Source: Nanobdellati archaeon
GTDB lineage: Archaea; B1Sed10-29; WALL01; WAMD01
Length of the DNA stretch: 15,300 nucleotides
Reading direction: 5' to 3'
NCBI GenBank assembly: GCA_015522495.1
Contig: WAMD01000015.1
Span: 1 to 15,300 of the forward strand
A program made the position numbers and the translations under genes. Every line of letters starts with the position of its first letter. The stretch's first letter is position 1. The notes beneath the pieces are model-generated. The model was not told where the DNA came from. It was given only the letters and a program-made list of their open reading frames with translations, and searched no databases. Positions 14,268 through 15,300 of this stretch are shown here, in pieces.

Positions 14268-15300
14268 CTATCTCCTCTTTTTCCTAACTCTCCTTGGCTT
14301 AACACTATGGGTCTTATGTCCCCCCTTGGTCTTTCTCTTCTTACTTTTTTCTCTTATAGCAGCCTGGGCTGCCGCCAACCTAGCCACTGGAATCCTGTAT
14401 GGAGAACAGGAAACATAATCCAGGCCAATCCTGTGGCAAAAGTCAACACTTCTGGGCTCTCCTCCCTGCTCACCACATATGCCTATCTCTATCTTTGGGT
14501 TCACATGTTTGGCATTGACCAAGCACTGTTTCATAAGGAAACCCACTCCTTCCTCATCTATGACCTGGAACGGGTCAAAATTCAAAATACCTTTTTTTAT
14601 GTATTCAGGTATGAACTTACCTGCGTCATCTCTGGAAAAACCAAGTGTTGTCTGAGTAAGATCATTAGTTCCGAAGCTCATGAAGTCTAGTCTCTCACTT
14701 AGTTTGCTAGATATAATCGCTGCTCTAGGTAATTCAACCATACTACCAATTGGGATTGAGAGCTTTACACCATCCTCTTTTGAAACTTCTGAAAGTTCAT
14801 CAAGTATCTCTTTTTTTAAGTAGTCTACCTCTTCAACGAATGCAACCAGAGGAATTTCAATTTCAGGTCTAGGGTGCATACCCCCCTTCTTCAGTTTCAC
14901 TGTAGCCTTAGCTATAGCTCTAACCTGCATTCTATACAATTCTGGCATTGTTATCCCAAGCCTACAACCCCTATGGCCGAGCATTGGGTTTGCCTCTCTG
15001 AGCTGTTTTACTTTTGAAACAAGTTTTTCAATTCTCTTTATCTCAAGTGGATCACCATGTGTCAGCTTCAATTCTACGAGCTTAACCTTCAGATCTGTTA
15101 TGTCTGGGAGGAATTCATGTAATGGCGGATCTAGTAATCTTATAGTAACAGGCAAACCATCCGCAACCTCAAGCAACTTAACGAAGTCCTTCACCTGCCT
15201 CTTCAATAATTTTCTCAATTGTTTTTTCTTTTTTAACTCGTCAGTTGCAAGTATCATTTCCTGTACTATTGGCAACCTATCTGGCCCGAGGAACATATGC
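14268..15300 (-). CDS. ppdK: pyruvate, phosphate dikinase, C-terminal part (5' end outside window)
   Basis: The visible 343 residues cover the PEP/pyruvate-binding TIM barrel and continue past the window edge; the frame there reads His-Met, as in the conserved EHMF segment. Hallmarks are GLPVTIRLLDPPLHEFLP, LGHRGCRLGITMPELYRMQ, SFGTNDLTQTTLGFSRDD and the catalytic-cysteine region GICGEQGGEP, followed by the usual near-terminal GLDYVSCSPYRIPVARLAAAQAA. The enzyme interconverts pyruvate, ATP and phosphate with PEP, AMP and pyrophosphate, linking glycolysis and gluconeogenesis. The details fit PPDK better than PEP synthase. After the normal family end there is a tail of 28 residues with 16 Lys/Arg (14271-14354), which is unusual. 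The stop lies 10 bases from that of convergent rad50. Confidence 0.92.
   Translation of the reverse strand, partial: HMFLGPDRLPIVQEMILATDELKKKKQLRKLLKRQVKDFVKLLEVADGLPVTIRLLDPPLHEFLPDITDLKVKLVELKLTHGDPLEIKRIEKLVSKVKQLREANPMLGHRGCRLGITMPELYRMQVRAIAKATVKLKKGGMHPRPEIEIPLVAFVEEVDYLKKEILDELSEVSKEDGVKLSIPIGSMVELPRAAIISSKLSERLDFMSFGTNDLTQTTLGFSRDDAGKFIPEYIKKGILNFDPFQVIDEEGVGFLMKQCLVNAKHVNPKIEIGICGEQGGEPRSVDFCHRIGLDYVSCSPYRIPVARLAAAQAAIREKSKKRKTKGGHKTHSVKPRRVRKKRR

Noticed and set aside
14265..14690. 141-codon plus-strand frame downstream of rad50
   Set aside because: It is antisense to strongly conserved ppdK codons, with no ribosome site and no recognisable domain.

Overview
The window is AT-rich archaeal chromosome. 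The evidence for archaea is an archaeal elongation factor 1-beta next to a tiny four-CxxC zinc-finger protein, a class I (archaeal-type) CCA-adding enzyme, a Rad50 ATPase, an archaeal RibL-type FAD synthetase, a class III (pilin-type) signal peptide, tandem Lrp-type regulators, GGTG-type ribosome binding sites and TATA-like promoters. The exact lineage cannot be read from the window. The gene set would fit an uncultivated anaerobic archaeon: a radical-SAM activase and pyruvate phosphate dikinase are present. Genes are densely packed, with many overlaps of start and stop codons.

Layout. Positions 1-2981 (+) are an apparent operon: the tail of an unrecognised gene, an NrdG-like radical SAM activase, the RNA 2',3'-cyclic phosphodiesterase ThpR, and a membrane protein with a degenerate transglutaminase domain outside and a winged-helix-like domain inside. 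Positions 2986-4374 (-) encode a CpaF/TadA-type secretion or pilus ATPase. Positions 4460-7421 (+) carry CCA-adding enzyme, asparaginyl-tRNA synthetase and FAD synthetase. Positions 7392-8354 (-) encode a double Lrp-like regulator, divergent from a small membrane protein (8463-8705, +). Positions 8706-8836 are a GC-rich, hairpin-rich stretch with no assigned function. It lies just downstream of tRNA-Arg(GCG) (8837-8910, -). Positions 8989-9405 (+) encode the zinc-finger protein and aEF-1beta. Positions 9391-11790 (-) encode a Mut7-C nuclease-like protein and a large pilin-like protein carrying a seven-repeat beta-propeller. Positions 11909-14257 (+) encode Rad50. Positions 14268-15300 (-) hold the C-terminal part of pyruvate phosphate dikinase, with an odd basic tail.

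How the parts connect. The tRNA-Arg gene lacks an encoded CCA, so the CCA-adding enzyme in the window would be needed to mature it. CCA addition, AsnRS, ThpR, aEF-1beta and the tRNA all serve RNA maturation or translation. The pilus-type ATPase and the pilin-like propeller protein are both parts expected of a cell-surface filament, but they lie about 5.4 kb apart with no platform or peptidase gene between them. The items most worth a second look are the pilin-propeller fusion, the pseudo-transglutaminase membrane protein, the GC-rich island beside the tRNA, and the regulator/small membrane protein pair with a palindrome between them.
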